Shown one piece after another: positions 9,467 through 18,342 of a stretch of DNA of 64,000 nucleotides. Source of the stretch: Paracoccaceae bacterium (GTDB taxonomy: Bacteria > Pseudomonadota > Alphaproteobacteria > Rhodobacterales > Rhodobacteraceae); assembly GCA_019454225.1 (NCBI GenBank), contig CP075370.1:2847649-2911648 (forward strand). Direction: 5' to 3'. The notes below the pieces were generated by a model, which saw nothing but the letters and a program-made list of their open reading frames with translations, was not told the DNA's origin and did not search any database. Position numbers and translations under genes: made by a program. Each line of letters starts with the position of its first letter. Positions within the stretch are counted from its first letter, which is position 1.

Positions 9467-9880
9467 ATGCAGAACTATGAATACAGGGTCGTGCCCGCGC
9501 CGCGCCGGGGCGAGAAGACGAAGGGCGCGAAAACCGTGTCGGAACGCTTCGGCGTCGCGCTGGCGCATGTGATGAACGATCTGGCGCGTGACGGATGGGA
9601 ATACCTGCGCGCCGACGCCCTGCCCTGCGAGGAACGTGTCGGCCTGACCGGCACCGCAACCCATTTCCATCACATGCTGGTATTCCGCCGCCCTGTGGTG
9701 CAACCGGCGGCGACGGCGCGGCCCGCCGCGCCCCCCGCTGCCCCGACGATGACCGACATGTCGGACCTTGTGCCGGACGAGGCCGAGGAACGCACCGTCC
9801 TGGTTCCCCTCGCCCGGCCGGAACCCGGGGCCGCGCCACCCGTCGGCCCCGTCGTGCCCTTCCCGAACGGCCGCGGCTAG
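9467..9880 (+). CDS. DUF4177-like small protein with low-complexity tail
   Basis: 137 residues from the ATG at 9467. The N-terminal half (MQNYEYRVVPAPRRG, DGWEYLRADALPCEE, FHHMLVFRRP) has the pattern of the DUF4177 family: a Y-E-Y-R-V opening and a DGWE motif. The second half is Ala/Pro-rich and probably disordered. No function is known for the family. It follows hisG by 81 bases on the same strand, so it may be read through from the his operon. It ends tail-to-tail with hisC, overlapping by four bases. Confidence 0.75.
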   Translation: MQNYEYRVVPAPRRGEKTKGAKTVSERFGVALAHVMNDLARDGWEYLRADALPCEERVGLTGTATHFHHMLVFRRPVVQPAATARPAAPPAAPTMTDMSDLVPDEAEERTVLVPLARPEPGAAPPVGPVVPFPNGRG

Positions 9881-10989
9881 CCTGCCGCGGCCTGGGCCAG
9901 CGCCTGCGGCAGCACCCGATCGAGCACGGCACACTCCGTTTCGGTGCCGAGTGTCACGCGGATGCAGCGATCCTGCGGCGCGACGAACGGCATCCGCACG
10001 AAGACCCCCTGCGACACGAGCGCATCGCGCAGGCGTCGCGCAAAGCTCCCGTCCCGCCCGGTGTCCGCGGTGACGAAGTTCGTGGCGGACGGCAGGGGCC
10101 GAAGTCCGTTCGCCTGCAGAACCGCGCCGAACCGGGCGCGTGCGGCATGCACCTGCGACCGCACCCGCTCCAGATGCGCCTGGTCCTGCAGCGCGGCCAG
10201 TGCCCCGGCCTGGGCCACGCGCCCGAGCCCGAAATGGTTGCGCACCTTGTCGAAGGCCGCGATCAGCCCCGGCGCCGCCAGCGCATAGCCCACCCGCAAC
10301 CCGGCCAGACCGTAGCCCTTGGAAAAGGTGCGCATCCGGATGACCCTTGGGTCGTCGGGGTCGACCCGCGGCGTGGTGTCCGGGGGAGCGAGATCCACAT
10401 AGGCCTCATCCAGCACCAGAAGCGTTCCGTCGGGCAGGCGCCCGATCATCTCCTCGATCACCTGGCCGGGGTGGTGCGACCCCATGGGATTGTCCGGATT
10501 CGCCAGATAGACCAGCCGCGCGCCGGTCCGCCGCGCGGCATCCAGCAGGGCACCGGGATCCTCGTGGTCGGCGGCATAGGGCACACGGTGCAGCACCCCG
10601 CCGAACCCCGCGACATGGAAGTTGAACGTCGGGTAGGCCCCGTCCGACGTCACCACCGGATCGCCCGCCCCGACGGTCAGCCGCACCAGATATCCCAGCA
10701 GCCCGTCGATCCCCTCGCCCGCAACGACATGGGCAGGCGTCAACCCGTGATGCGCCGCGATCGCATGGCGCAGGTCATGCGTCTCGGGATCGCCATACAT
10801 CCAGGCCTCGGCCGCCGCATCGGCCATCGCCGCCACCGCCCGCGGGGATGGGCCGAACAGGCTTTCGTTCGCGCCGAGCCGGGCAACGAAGCTCTCGCCC
10901 CTGGCCCGCTCCTGCGCCTCCGGCCCGACAAAGGGCACGGTCGAGGGCAGCGTGGCGACAAGCGGGGTGTAGCGCGGCGTTCCGGTCAT
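9877..10989 (-). CDS. hisC: histidinol-phosphate aminotransferase family
   Basis: PLP-dependent fold-type I aminotransferase, probably converting imidazole acetol phosphate to histidinol phosphate with glutamate as amino donor. 370 residues. The substrate-side LGANESLFGPSP, the LANPDNPMGSHH loop, LDEAYVDL (PLP-binding Asp and Tyr) and the Schiff-base lysine in RTFSKGYGLAGLRVGYAL are all present. Its convergent position next to hisZ/hisG supports a histidine role, but this family also includes aromatic aminotransferases and the genome may hold another hisC. It is not in the same transcript as hisS-Z-G. Confidence 0.85.
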   Translation of the reverse strand: MTGTPRYTPLVATLPSTVPFVGPEAQERARGESFVARLGANESLFGPSPRAVAAMADAAAEAWMYGDPETHDLRHAIAAHHGLTPAHVVAGEGIDGLLGYLVRLTVGAGDPVVTSDGAYPTFNFHVAGFGGVLHRVPYAADHEDPGALLDAARRTGARLVYLANPDNPMGSHHPGQVIEEMIGRLPDGTLLVLDEAYVDLAPPDTTPRVDPDDPRVIRMRTFSKGYGLAGLRVGYALAAPGLIAAFDKVRNHFGLGRVAQAGALAALQDQAHLERVRSQVHAARARFGAVLQANGLRPLPSATNFVTADTGRDGSFARRLRDALVSQGVFVRMPFVAPQDRCIRVTLGTETECAVLDRVLPQALAQAAAG

Positions 10990-11258
10990 GGCACGGGACT
11001 GAACCCGATCCCGTCCTCCGGATCAAGCCCGCACGCAGCACGGCCAGGGCGAACCTGCCGCCGCAGCGCGCGCCGGCTCGCGACATGCGCAGGGATGCCA
11101 CAGGCAGCAACCGGCGCCGACACGCAGGACACCGCCGTGACCGTCGTCCGCTGACAGGTCCGGTCCCCCGCGCCCGGCCCCGGTGCTGAAGTCCCCCGCC
11201 GTTTTCCGACGGCAAACCCCTTGCAGCCCCCCGCATCGCCCGTGTATCGACGCGCGAC

Positions 11259-11348
11259 GGACAGTTGGCCGAGTGGTCGAAGGCGCACGCCTGGAAAGTG
11301 TGTAGGCGGGGAACCGTCTCGAGGGTTCGAATCCCTCACTGTCCGCCA
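11259..11348 (+). tRNA. tRNA-Ser (anticodon GGA)
   Basis: A 90-base class II tRNA including an encoded CCA end. The acceptor arms GGACAGT (11259-11265) and ACTGTCC (11338-11344) pair, the discriminator is G, and CCA is at 11346-11348. The anticodon loop CTGGAAA places GGA at 11293-11295. A long variable arm follows, then the T arm GAGGGTTCGAATCCCTC. It reads UCC/UCU serine codons. The 3' end sits 20 bases before a truncated gene, a typical place for past site-specific integration. Confidence 0.97.
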
Positions 11349-11368
11349 TACACATTTGACTTCATTGA

Positions 11369-11861
11369 ATGATGTCGATGACGACCTGGGCCTGGGATTC
11401 GGGCGAGATGCCGGACATCGTCTTTGTCCACGCCGCCCGCCGCCCGTCGGACATCATCTTCCGCGAGCGGCCGGATAATTTGGCCAACCGCGTCGCTGGG
11501 CCTCGACATGGCGCGCTACCATCAGGAAAGCCTTGGCGCCCCGGTCCGGACCGAGGCCGAAGCGCCGGTTCACGGCGATGTGGTGCCCGATGCGGATACC
11601 GGCGCGCTTGTCACCTTTGCGGCCAGCGCCATTTCCGCGCCCTGCGCGCAGACGGATACGATCCTCGCAGTGGCAAAACGGTCCGGCCTGAACATCCCCT
11701 CGGGCTGCACTTTCGGCCTCTGTGGCACCTGCACGGTGAAAAAGACCGAAGGCGAGGTCCACATGGCGCACAACGGCGGCATCAGCGATGACGACATCGC
11801 TGCGGGCTTCATCCTTGCTTGTTGCCCGAACCCGATCGGCCGCGTCACCATCGACGCATGA
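11369..11861 (+). pseudogene. remnant of a ferredoxin-type reductase (GbcB-like, betaine demethylase partner)
   Basis: Two pieces of one reductase remain in different frames. Piece one (from 11369, frame of the ATGATGTCG) reads MMSMTTWAWDSG then PDIVFVHAARRPSDIIFRE, matching the NAD-binding part of GbcB/stachydrine-demethylase reductases as remembered. Near 11490 the frame breaks, and about 70 family residues appear to be missing. Piece two (SLGLDMARYHQESLGAPV onward) is the C-terminus with a plant-type 2Fe-2S domain: CTFGLCGTC (C-x4-C-x2-C) and a fourth Cys in ILACCPNP. The N-terminal FAD-binding region is absent. An isolated ferredoxin could still be made from the ATG at 11508, but no good ribosome site is seen. 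The decay begins right after tRNA-Ser. Confidence 0.8.
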
Positions 11862-11934
11862 CGATGCGGCGGGGCAGCAAGAATCTGCTTTTCATCCGGC
11901 GGCCCGTCGCGATACCATTATGCATCTTGGTCCG

Positions 11935-12112
11935 TGCAGTGCGCTGCATGGTTAATAGGGAATGTGGTCAGGCGTAGCCATCAGGCACCGAAGCCACAAC
12001 TGCCCCCGCAACTGTAGGCGGCGAGCGAAACCGGGAAGTGCCACTGCGGCCCAAAGGGTTGCGGGAAGGTCCGGCGAAGCGATGACCCGCAAGTCAGGAG
12101 ACCTGCCAAGGT
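11935..12112 (+). promoter_or_regulatory. adenosylcobalamin riboswitch
   Basis: Carries the conserved cobalamin aptamer pieces in order: GGTTAATAGGGAA near 11950, the GCCCCCGCAACTGTA stretch at ~12002-12016, the B12 box GCCACTG at 12040-12046, GGGAAGGT at 12063-12070, and GATGACCCGCAAGTCAGGAG with GACCTGCC at ~12081-12107. About 140 bases then lead to btuB and contain a hairpin (GCTCCG-ggctg-CGGAGC) that may serve the expression platform. The known effect is to shut down the downstream operon when cobalamin is bound. All genes from btuB to tonB are probably under its control. Confidence 0.95.
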
Positions 12113-12253
12113 GTTCACCCTGTTCGGACGCGAGGGGCGCTCCGGGCTGCGGAGCTTCCGCGCGTGGTGATTTCACCGTCTGCGGGGGCCTGATCCCTCA
12201 CTGACATCTGTTCTGAAATCGCGGTCCCGTCGGGGCCGTTCGTGGGGGATATC

Positions 12254-14113
12254 ATGACTCGACTCCAATTCCTTGCCTCGGCTGCGGGGCTTGCCCTTCT
12301 TGCCGTGCCTGGTCAGGCGCAAGAGGTGTTCACACTGGACGACATCATCGTCTCGGGCGGGTTCTCGCCCATCCAGGCCGGACGATACGGCCGCGCTGTC
12401 AGTGTGGTCACGTCGGAAGAGATCGAAAACCGTGGCATCACCAGTGTCCAGGATGCCCTGCGCGCCTTGCCAGGCGTGTCGGTCAACGGCTCGGGCAGCA
12501 GTTTCACGCAGGTCCGCATCCGGGGCGGCGAGGCCAACCACACGCTGATCCTGATCAATGGAATCGCCGCCGCCGGTGGCGAGGGCGAATACATCCTGAG
12601 CGGGCTCGAGACCGCGAACATCGAGCGGATCGAGGTGCTGCGCGGCCCGCAGTCGGTGTTCTATGGCTCGAACGCCTCGGCCGGGGTGATCAACATCATC
12701 ACGAAGAAGGGGGGCGACGGTACGACCGCGCGTGCCAGCCTTGAGGTGGGAAGCGGCACGATCGCCACCGCCTTCATCGCGCGGCGCAACGAACGGGGGG
12801 GCGTGTCGCTGTCGCTGTCGCGGACGGATGACAGGGGATACGACCAGTCCGGCGACGGGGGCGAGAAGGATGGCCTCGACCGGACCACCGCCATCCTTTC
12901 GGGTGACTATCTGGTGACCGACACTCTGACGCTCGGGTTCACGCTGCGGCGGTCGGTAGAGGACTACGACTATGACAGCACCAGCTTTGTCGCGACCGAC
13001 GCCGCCTCTTATGTCGTGGATGATCCGACGCAGTTCTCGGACCGTGACGAACTGACCTTCGGGGCCTATGCCGAACTGTCCACGCCTGGCGGTCGGCTGA
13101 CACATCGCCTTTCCGCCGAAACGACCCGCAACGACCAGAGCTTCAACGGCGGGACGCCGACCGAGACAACGACAAATGCGCTGAAGTACCGGCTCAGCTA
13201 CGGCATCGACGGCACCGTCGAGGAGGCCGACCACCTCCTCAACGTCTTCCTGGAGCATCGCAAGGATTCCAGCAGTTCCAATCCCGCCTATGGGCGCAAG
13301 GCGACCTCGGTTGCGGTCGAGTATCGGGGAAGCCTGGACTGGGGGCTGGACCTGCAGGCAGGGGTTCGGTTCGACGACAACTCGGTCTTCCAGGATGCGA
13401 CGACCTGGAACCTTGGCCTGTCCTACACACTGGACAGCGGCGTTCGCCTGCACGCTTCGGCCGGGACGGGTGTCGTGAACCCAAGCTATTTCGAGCTTTA
13501 CGCCAATGCCTCCGGCTTCACCGGCAACCCGAACCTGCAACCGGAACGCAACCGCAGCTTTGACGTCGGCGTCGAGGTCCCGATCTTCGGGGACCGCGGC
13601 ACGCTGGATGTCACGCTCTTCCGCGAGGCCCTGACGGACGAGATCACGTCCGTCAGCACCGGGCCCGGCACCTTCAGCTACATCAACCAGACCGGGGACA
13701 GCGACCGGAAGGGGGTCGAGGTTCAGGGTCAGGCGCAGGTGACCGATGACCTGTCGGTGCGGCTGGCCTATACCTACATCGACGCAAGGAACCCCAACGG
13801 AAGCGTCGAGATCCGCCGCCCGCGCCACGAGCTGACCTTGGGCGCGACATTGGCGGCCTTTGGCGGACGCGGCTCGGTTTCCGCCGATCTGCGGCATGTC
13901 TCGGGAAATTTCGACACCCAGTTCTGGGGCAGCTATGCCACCGTCAAGCTGCCGGCCTTCACCACGGTCAACCTCGCTGCCGCGTATGATCTGACAGACA
14001 CCCTGCGCCTGACCGGCCGGGTCGAGAACCTGTTCGACAGCGAGGCCACCGATGTCTGGGGCTACGCCACCCGGGGCCGCGCGGTCTATGTAGGGATCAA
14101 TGCGCGCTTCTAG
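12254..14113 (+). CDS. btuB: TonB-dependent vitamin B12 outer-membrane receptor
   Basis: Outer-membrane gated channel that takes up cobalamin using TonB energy. 619 residues. Signal peptide MTRLQFLASAAGLALLAVPGQA, then a TonB-box-like EVFTLDDIIVSGG. The plug domain shows DALRALPGVSVNGSG, VRIRGGEANHTLILING and IERIEVLRGPQSVFYGSNASAGVINI. A 22-strand barrel with alternating hydrophobic residues follows, ending in aromatic VYVGINARF, the usual outer-membrane sorting end. The ATG at 12254 has GGGGG upstream; an in-frame GTG at 12242 is less likely. It is directly downstream of the cobalamin riboswitch, and its 3' end overlaps btuF by 14 bases. Confidence 0.93.
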   Translation: MTRLQFLASAAGLALLAVPGQAQEVFTLDDIIVSGGFSPIQAGRYGRAVSVVTSEEIENRGITSVQDALRALPGVSVNGSGSSFTQVRIRGGEANHTLILINGIAAAGGEGEYILSGLETANIERIEVLRGPQSVFYGSNASAGVINIITKKGGDGTTARASLEVGSGTIATAFIARRNERGGVSLSLSRTDDRGYDQSGDGGEKDGLDRTTAILSGDYLVTDTLTLGFTLRRSVEDYDYDSTSFVATDAASYVVDDPTQFSDRDELTFGAYAELSTPGGRLTHRLSAETTRNDQSFNGGTPTETTTNALKYRLSYGIDGTVEEADHLLNVFLEHRKDSSSSNPAYGRKATSVAVEYRGSLDWGLDLQAGVRFDDNSVFQDATTWNLGLSYTLDSGVRLHASAGTGVVNPSYFELYANASGFTGNPNLQPERNRSFDVGVEVPIFGDRGTLDVTLFREALTDEITSVSTGPGTFSYINQTGDSDRKGVEVQGQAQVTDDLSVRLAYTYIDARNPNGSVEIRRPRHELTLGATLAAFGGRGSVSADLRHVSGNFDTQFWGSYATVKLPAFTTVNLAAAYDLTDTLRLTGRVENLFDSEATDVWGYATRGRAVYVGINARF

Positions 14114-14939
14114 GCCGCTGGCAATCCTTGGACTTCTGGGGGTGCTGAACGGCACCCCCCTGGCCGCCGAGGCTCCGCTGCGGGTGGTCTCGATGAACCT
14201 CTGCACCGACCAGTTGGCCATGCTGCTGGCTGCGCCCGGTCAGCTTCTGTCGGTGTCCTATCTTGCGTCCGACCCGCGCGGCTCGGCGATGGCGGACGAG
14301 GCCAAGGCCTATCCGCCAAACCGGGGGCTGGCCGAGGAAATCTATCTCATGCAGCCCGATCTGGTGATCGCCGGGTCCTTCACGTCACGCGCGACGGTGT
14401 CGATGCTGCAGCATCTGGGCGTCCGGGTCGAGATTTTCGAGCCCGCCTATGGCCTGGACGAGATCCCCCCGCAGATGCTGCGAATGGGCGAAGTCCTCGG
14501 CCAGTCCGACGCGGCAAGGGCCATGGTCGCCCAGTATCAGGCGGACCTTGCGGCGTTCCGGGGCGAGGTCGCCCGCAACCCCCGCGCGGCGATCTATGCG
14601 GCGAACGGCTATACCCAGGGCGACGAAAGCCTGTCCGGGCAGATCCTGCGCGCGGCCGGGTTCGCCAACGTGGCCGCCGAGGCGGGCTATGCCAGTGGCG
14701 GGATCCTGCCGCTGGAGCTTCTGGTCATGCTGACACCCGAGGCGATCATCACCAGCCGCCCCCATCCGGGCGCCTCGCGATCCGAGGCAGTGATGTCCCA
14801 CCCGGCCCTTCTGGCCAGTCAGGACGAACGCGCGCGGGGGGCGATCTCGGATCGCGACTGGGTCTGCGGCACGCCTTACGTCCTGCGCGCGGTGGCCGAG
14901 ATGGGCAAGCTGCGCCAGACACTGACGGAAGGTGAGTGA
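14100..14939 (+). CDS. btuF: periplasmic cobalamin-binding protein of ABC importer
   Basis: Carries cobalamin from BtuB to the BtuCD importer. 279 residues. Sec signal MRASRPLAILGLLGVLNGTPLA, then the class III binding-protein fold: RVVSMNLCTDQLAMLLA, SVSYLASDPRGSAM, QPDLVIAGSFTSRATVSMLQHLG, and a C-terminal lobe with GGILPLELLVMLTPEAII. Unlike the other binding proteins in this window, it has no hairpin behind it; it overlaps or abuts btuC directly, so it is translated at a similar level. Confidence 0.9.
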   Translation: MRASRPLAILGLLGVLNGTPLAAEAPLRVVSMNLCTDQLAMLLAAPGQLLSVSYLASDPRGSAMADEAKAYPPNRGLAEEIYLMQPDLVIAGSFTSRATVSMLQHLGVRVEIFEPAYGLDEIPPQMLRMGEVLGQSDAARAMVAQYQADLAAFRGEVARNPRAAIYAANGYTQGDESLSGQILRAAGFANVAAEAGYASGGILPLELLVMLTPEAIITSRPHPGASRSEAVMSHPALLASQDERARGAISDRDWVCGTPYVLRAVAEMGKLRQTLTEGE

Positions 14940-14941
14940 GC

Positions 14942-15922
14942 ATGCGGTGGCTTGCCCTTGTCCTTGCGATGCTGGTCGCAGTTCTGTTCCTCGGGTCGCT
15001 TCTGATCGGACCTGCCAACATCGCCCCGACCGACAGCCTGCGCGCGCTGCTGGCAGGGGGCGAAGGGCCGATGACCCTTGTGATGCGCGAAATCCGCCTG
15101 CCGCGCGCGATTCTGGCGCTGGCCATCGGCGCGGCGCTGGGGTTGGCCGGGGCGGCGATGCAGGGATACCTGCGCAATCCCCTGGCCGATCCCGGCCTGA
15201 TCGGGGTCTCGGGGTCTGCCGCGCTGGGAGCGGTCATCGCGATCCAGACCGGGATTGCCGGAACGGCGACGCTGGCCCTGCCCGTCGCCGCCCTGGCCGG
15301 CGCCGTCATCGGGGTGGCGCTGGTGCTGGCCTTGGCCGGACCGCGCGGCGGGTCTTTGACTCTGATCCTGGCCGGGATCGCGATTTCGGCACTTGCGGGG
15401 GCGCTGACCTCGCTGGTGCTGAACCTGTCGCCCAACCCCTTCGCCGCGAACGAGATTGTCTTCTGGATGATGGGGTCGCTGGCCGACAGGTCGATGACCC
15501 ATGTCTGGATCGCGCTGCCGCTGATCGTGGTGGGGTCGCTGGCACTTGCCACGCTGGGCCGGGGGCTTGATGCGCTGACCCTGGGCGAGGACGCGGCCGC
15601 CTCGATGGGGATCGGGATGACCCGCCTGCGGCTGGTGCTGATCTTCGGCACGGCGGCGGTCGTCGGTGCCTCGACCGCTGTGGCCGGGGCAATCGGCTTC
15701 ATCGGCCTGGTGGTCCCACACGTCCTGCGCGGCTTTGTCGGCGGGCGGCCGGGTCACTTGCTCTGGGCGTCGGCCCTGGGCGGGGCGGTGATGCTGCTAG
15801 CGGCGGACATCGCCGTGCGGGTCGTGCTGCCTGCGCGCGACCTGAAGCTGGGCGTCCTGACCGCACTGATCGGCGCGCCCCTCTTCCTGCATCTGATCTA
15901 CCGCACGCGGAGGGGGACATGA
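14942..15922 (+). CDS. btuC: cobalamin ABC importer permease (FecCD family)
   Basis: Inner-membrane subunit with about ten transmembrane segments, 326 residues. FecCD-family signatures are clear: RLPRAILALAIGAALGLAGAAMQ, NPLADPGLIGVSGSAALGA, GEDAAASMGIG (coupling to the ATPase) and AGAIGFIGLVVPHVLRGFVG. The ATG at 14942 has GGAAGG about eight bases upstream; an in-frame GTG at 14936 overlaps the btuF stop and is the alternative. It pairs with BtuD, whose start overlaps its stop by four bases. Confidence 0.92.
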   Translation: MRWLALVLAMLVAVLFLGSLLIGPANIAPTDSLRALLAGGEGPMTLVMREIRLPRAILALAIGAALGLAGAAMQGYLRNPLADPGLIGVSGSAALGAVIAIQTGIAGTATLALPVAALAGAVIGVALVLALAGPRGGSLTLILAGIAISALAGALTSLVLNLSPNPFAANEIVFWMMGSLADRSMTHVWIALPLIVVGSLALATLGRGLDALTLGEDAAASMGIGMTRLRLVLIFGTAAVVGASTAVAGAIGFIGLVVPHVLRGFVGGRPGHLLWASALGGAVMLLAADIAVRVVLPARDLKLGVLTALIGAPLFLHLIYRTRRGT

Positions 15923-16677
15923 CGCTGATCACGGTCAAGGACCTGGCGGTCCGCCGTCACGGCAAGCCGGTGTTGCAGGACATCGGGCTGACGGTCGCGG
16001 GTGGTGAGCTGGTCGGGCTGGTCGGGGCCAATGGCGCAGGCAAGACCACGCTGATGCGCGCCATGCAGGGGCTGCTGCCGCTGGAGGGGCACGCCTCGCT
16101 TGCCGCCCTGTCGCCACGCGCCCGCGCCCGGCAGGTCGCCTGGATGCCGCAGTCGCGAGAGGTGGCCTGGCCGGTGTCGGTGGAAACGCTGGTGGCCTTG
16201 GGCCGGACGCCGCATCTTGGCCCCGCCGCGCGCCCTGGTGACGCCGACCGGCGGGCGGTGGACCGCGCCATCGCGCGGCTGGACCTGGAGGGCTTTCGCC
16301 ACCGCCCCGCGACTGAACTTTCTGGCGGCGAACAGGCCCGCGCGCTGATCGCCCGCGCGCTGGCGCAAGAGACGCCGATCCTGATGGCGGACGAGCCGAT
16401 TGCGGGCCTTGACCCCGCACACCAGATCTCGACCATGCGCATCTTCGCCGAGCTTGCGGCCGAGGGGCGGGCGGTCGTCGTCTCATTGCACGATCTGGGT
16501 CTTGCCGTGCGGCATTGCACGCGACTGGTCGTGCTGGACCGGGGCCGGATCGTGGCCGATGGCCCGCCGTTGCAGGTTCTGTCGCCCGACCGGCTGCGCG
16601 AAAGCTTTGCGATCACGGCCTATGTCGCGGCGACGCCGCAGGGGCCGGTGTTCCAGCCGCTTGAGGTGCTGGAATGA
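15919..16677 (+). CDS. btuD: cobalamin ABC importer ATPase
   Basis: Cytoplasmic ATPase that powers BtuC. 252 residues with Walker A GANGAGKTT near residue 35, signature LSGGEQARALIARAL, Walker B ILMADEPIAGLDP and switch His in VVVSLHDLGLAVRHC. The start codon sits in an ATGA overlap with btuC, and the stop overlaps the cbiZ start, so the operon is tightly coupled. Confidence 0.93.
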   Translation: MTLITVKDLAVRRHGKPVLQDIGLTVAGGELVGLVGANGAGKTTLMRAMQGLLPLEGHASLAALSPRARARQVAWMPQSREVAWPVSVETLVALGRTPHLGPAARPGDADRRAVDRAIARLDLEGFRHRPATELSGGEQARALIARALAQETPILMADEPIAGLDPAHQISTMRIFAELAAEGRAVVVSLHDLGLAVRHCTRLVVLDRGRIVADGPPLQVLSPDRLRESFAITAYVAATPQGPVFQPLEVLE

Positions 16678-17339
16678 TCACCGTCACCGAGGCAAGGCCC
16701 TGGCTGACGGTCGACCTGGGCCAAAGGATGCAGGTCCTGAGTTGGGCGCTGAACCGGCCCGGCTTTGTGGAGGCCAGCCAGATCGTCTGGCGCGAGGTGC
16801 GCAATGCCGACCTGCCCGAGGGGCGCGATGCGCGCCAATGGCTGATGGCCGAACTTGCCGGGCGTCGGTTCGATCAGGCGGTCGCGTTCCTGACCTCGCG
16901 CGATGTGCGGCAGTTCACCCGAACGGATGCAGTGGTTGAAGGGGTCCGTGCCGCCTGCGTGGCCACGGTCGGCCTGTCGAATGCCGAACGGGTGGGTCAC
17001 CGGCTGGACCGCAGCCAAGCGAATTGGGGAACCATCAACATCGCCGCCATGCTTGACATTGGCCTGTCGCAGGCCGGGCTGATCGAGGCCCTCAGCATCG
17101 CGGCCGAGGCGCGCACGGCAGCTGTGATCGACGCAGGGTTCCAGCTGCCGACGGGCCGGGCGACAGGCACCGGCACTGATTGCCTGGCGATTGCCTCCCT
17201 GCCGGGCGAGGCCGATCACGCCGGCCTGCACACCGCTGTTGGTGAGGCGCTTGGTGCCGCCGTCTACCGCGCCACGCTGGACGGGGCGCGGGCTTGGATC
17301 GAAGACCGCAGGAAACGGGAGGCTTTGGATGACGCTTGA
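16674..17339 (+). CDS. cbiZ: adenosylcobinamide amidohydrolase
   Basis: Removes the aminopropanol side chain of adenosylcobinamide (and of some pseudo-cobalamins) to give adenosylcobyric acid, so foreign corrinoids can be rebuilt into the cell's own cobamide. 221 residues. Family features seen: SQIVWREVRNADLP, TSRDVRQF, the ATVGLSNAERVG segment with downstream GTINIAAMLD, and the AVIDAGFQLPTGRATGTGTD stretch near residue 150. Its place after btuD shows the transporter is meant for precursor salvage as well as B12. Confidence 0.9.
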   Translation: MITVTEARPWLTVDLGQRMQVLSWALNRPGFVEASQIVWREVRNADLPEGRDARQWLMAELAGRRFDQAVAFLTSRDVRQFTRTDAVVEGVRAACVATVGLSNAERVGHRLDRSQANWGTINIAAMLDIGLSQAGLIEALSIAAEARTAAVIDAGFQLPTGRATGTGTDCLAIASLPGEADHAGLHTAVGEALGAAVYRATLDGARAWIEDRRKREALDDA

Positions 17340-18342
17340 TCTTGAAACGGTGGTGGCCCAAGGCCTGACCAATGCCGAGACCGGCTGGAACATGGGGTCC
17401 TTCGGGGCCATCGCCGAGTTTCACCATGTCGGCGATGAAGTGCCACCGCCGGTGGTCAGACCCGGCATCCAGATCACCGCCCGGGGCGGCGTGCAGATCG
17501 CGCGGCTGGACGGCGTGCGCCCGGTGGCCTACGAACTCCTCAGCCCGCGCCCGCATCGCTGGTCGCAGGCCGTGGCGCTGTGCCTGCCCGAGGCCCAGAC
17601 GATGATGCATCGCCGCACCGTCCTGACCGACCTTGGCCCGGACCATGACGCCCTGCGCGAGGCTGACCGCGGCGCGATCCTGTTCGACATGGGGCTGGCC
17701 CAGCCGCAGGTCGATTTCTGCATCCGCACCGCCGATCCGGACCTTCTGGCCACCTTGCGCGCCAATGCCGGACGCTCGCTGTTCGACCATGACAACCCGG
17801 CGATGATGGCGATCCTGAAGGCGCATCCGCATCGGGTGGCACTGACCCGTCTTGGCCGTGTGGAGGTCTACCAGAAGATCGGCGGGCCGGACACGGGCGG
17901 CGTTTCGCCCGAGGGTCCGCATACCCATGTCCTGCCAAAGCTCTTGCGGGCGGGCCGCACCCATTCCGCCAATGCGCCGATCCCGGAGGGTTGGGTGCCT
18001 TGCGCGAACTTCCACCCGGGCAATCCGGTCATCGGCCGCATGGGCGAAGACCGTGATCTGGACCGTGCCGCCTTTGACCGGTTCCAGAGTCTTCTGAATG
18101 CCTGGGGGCCCACGGCCTATTGTCAGGCAAAGGCGGCTGTCTGGACGGCCCTCGCCCAGGCGCAAGGCCCCGACGGACATGCCGCCCCCGCCAGCCGCAC
18201 CGGCCGGGCGGGCCTGCGCAACGGCTTGCGGCAATGGCGCAGGCTGCACGGCGACAGCCCCCTGCTTGCGGCCTGGAGCCATGCCTACGACGCCATCGCC
18301 GAGGAAGACCCCGATGCGGAGACCGAGAAGCCGGGACATTGA
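17329..18342 (+). CDS. conserved protein of unknown function in B12 operon
   Basis: 337 residues, no signal peptide or transmembrane segment, so probably cytoplasmic. No enzyme family is recognised with certainty. Noticeable features are the opening GWNMGSFGAIAEFHHVGDE, a His-rich GPHTHVLPKLLRAGRTH at about residues 205-221, NFHPGNPVIG, and scattered cysteines. The start overlaps cbiZ by 11 bases and the end overlaps the tonB start, so it is embedded in the riboswitch-controlled operon. A role in corrinoid handling is inferred from position only; the His cluster could bind a metal or the corrin cobalt. Confidence 0.8.
   Translation: MTLDLETVVAQGLTNAETGWNMGSFGAIAEFHHVGDEVPPPVVRPGIQITARGGVQIARLDGVRPVAYELLSPRPHRWSQAVALCLPEAQTMMHRRTVLTDLGPDHDALREADRGAILFDMGLAQPQVDFCIRTADPDLLATLRANAGRSLFDHDNPAMMAILKAHPHRVALTRLGRVEVYQKIGGPDTGGVSPEGPHTHVLPKLLRAGRTHSANAPIPEGWVPCANFHPGNPVIGRMGEDRDLDRAAFDRFQSLLNAWGPTAYCQAKAAVWTALAQAQGPDGHAAPASRTGRAGLRNGLRQWRRLHGDSPLLAAWSHAYDAIAEEDPDAETEKPGH

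Noticed and set aside
11023-11355. Minus-strand frame reading DSEGFEPSRRFPAYTLSRR
   Set aside because: This is the antisense of tRNA-Ser, a well-known false protein in databases.
11881-11920. A possible sigma-70 promoter (TACCAT as -10) ahead of the riboswitch
   Set aside because: The -10 is acceptable but no -35 better than two of six matches is found at the right distance, so it is not listed as a feature.
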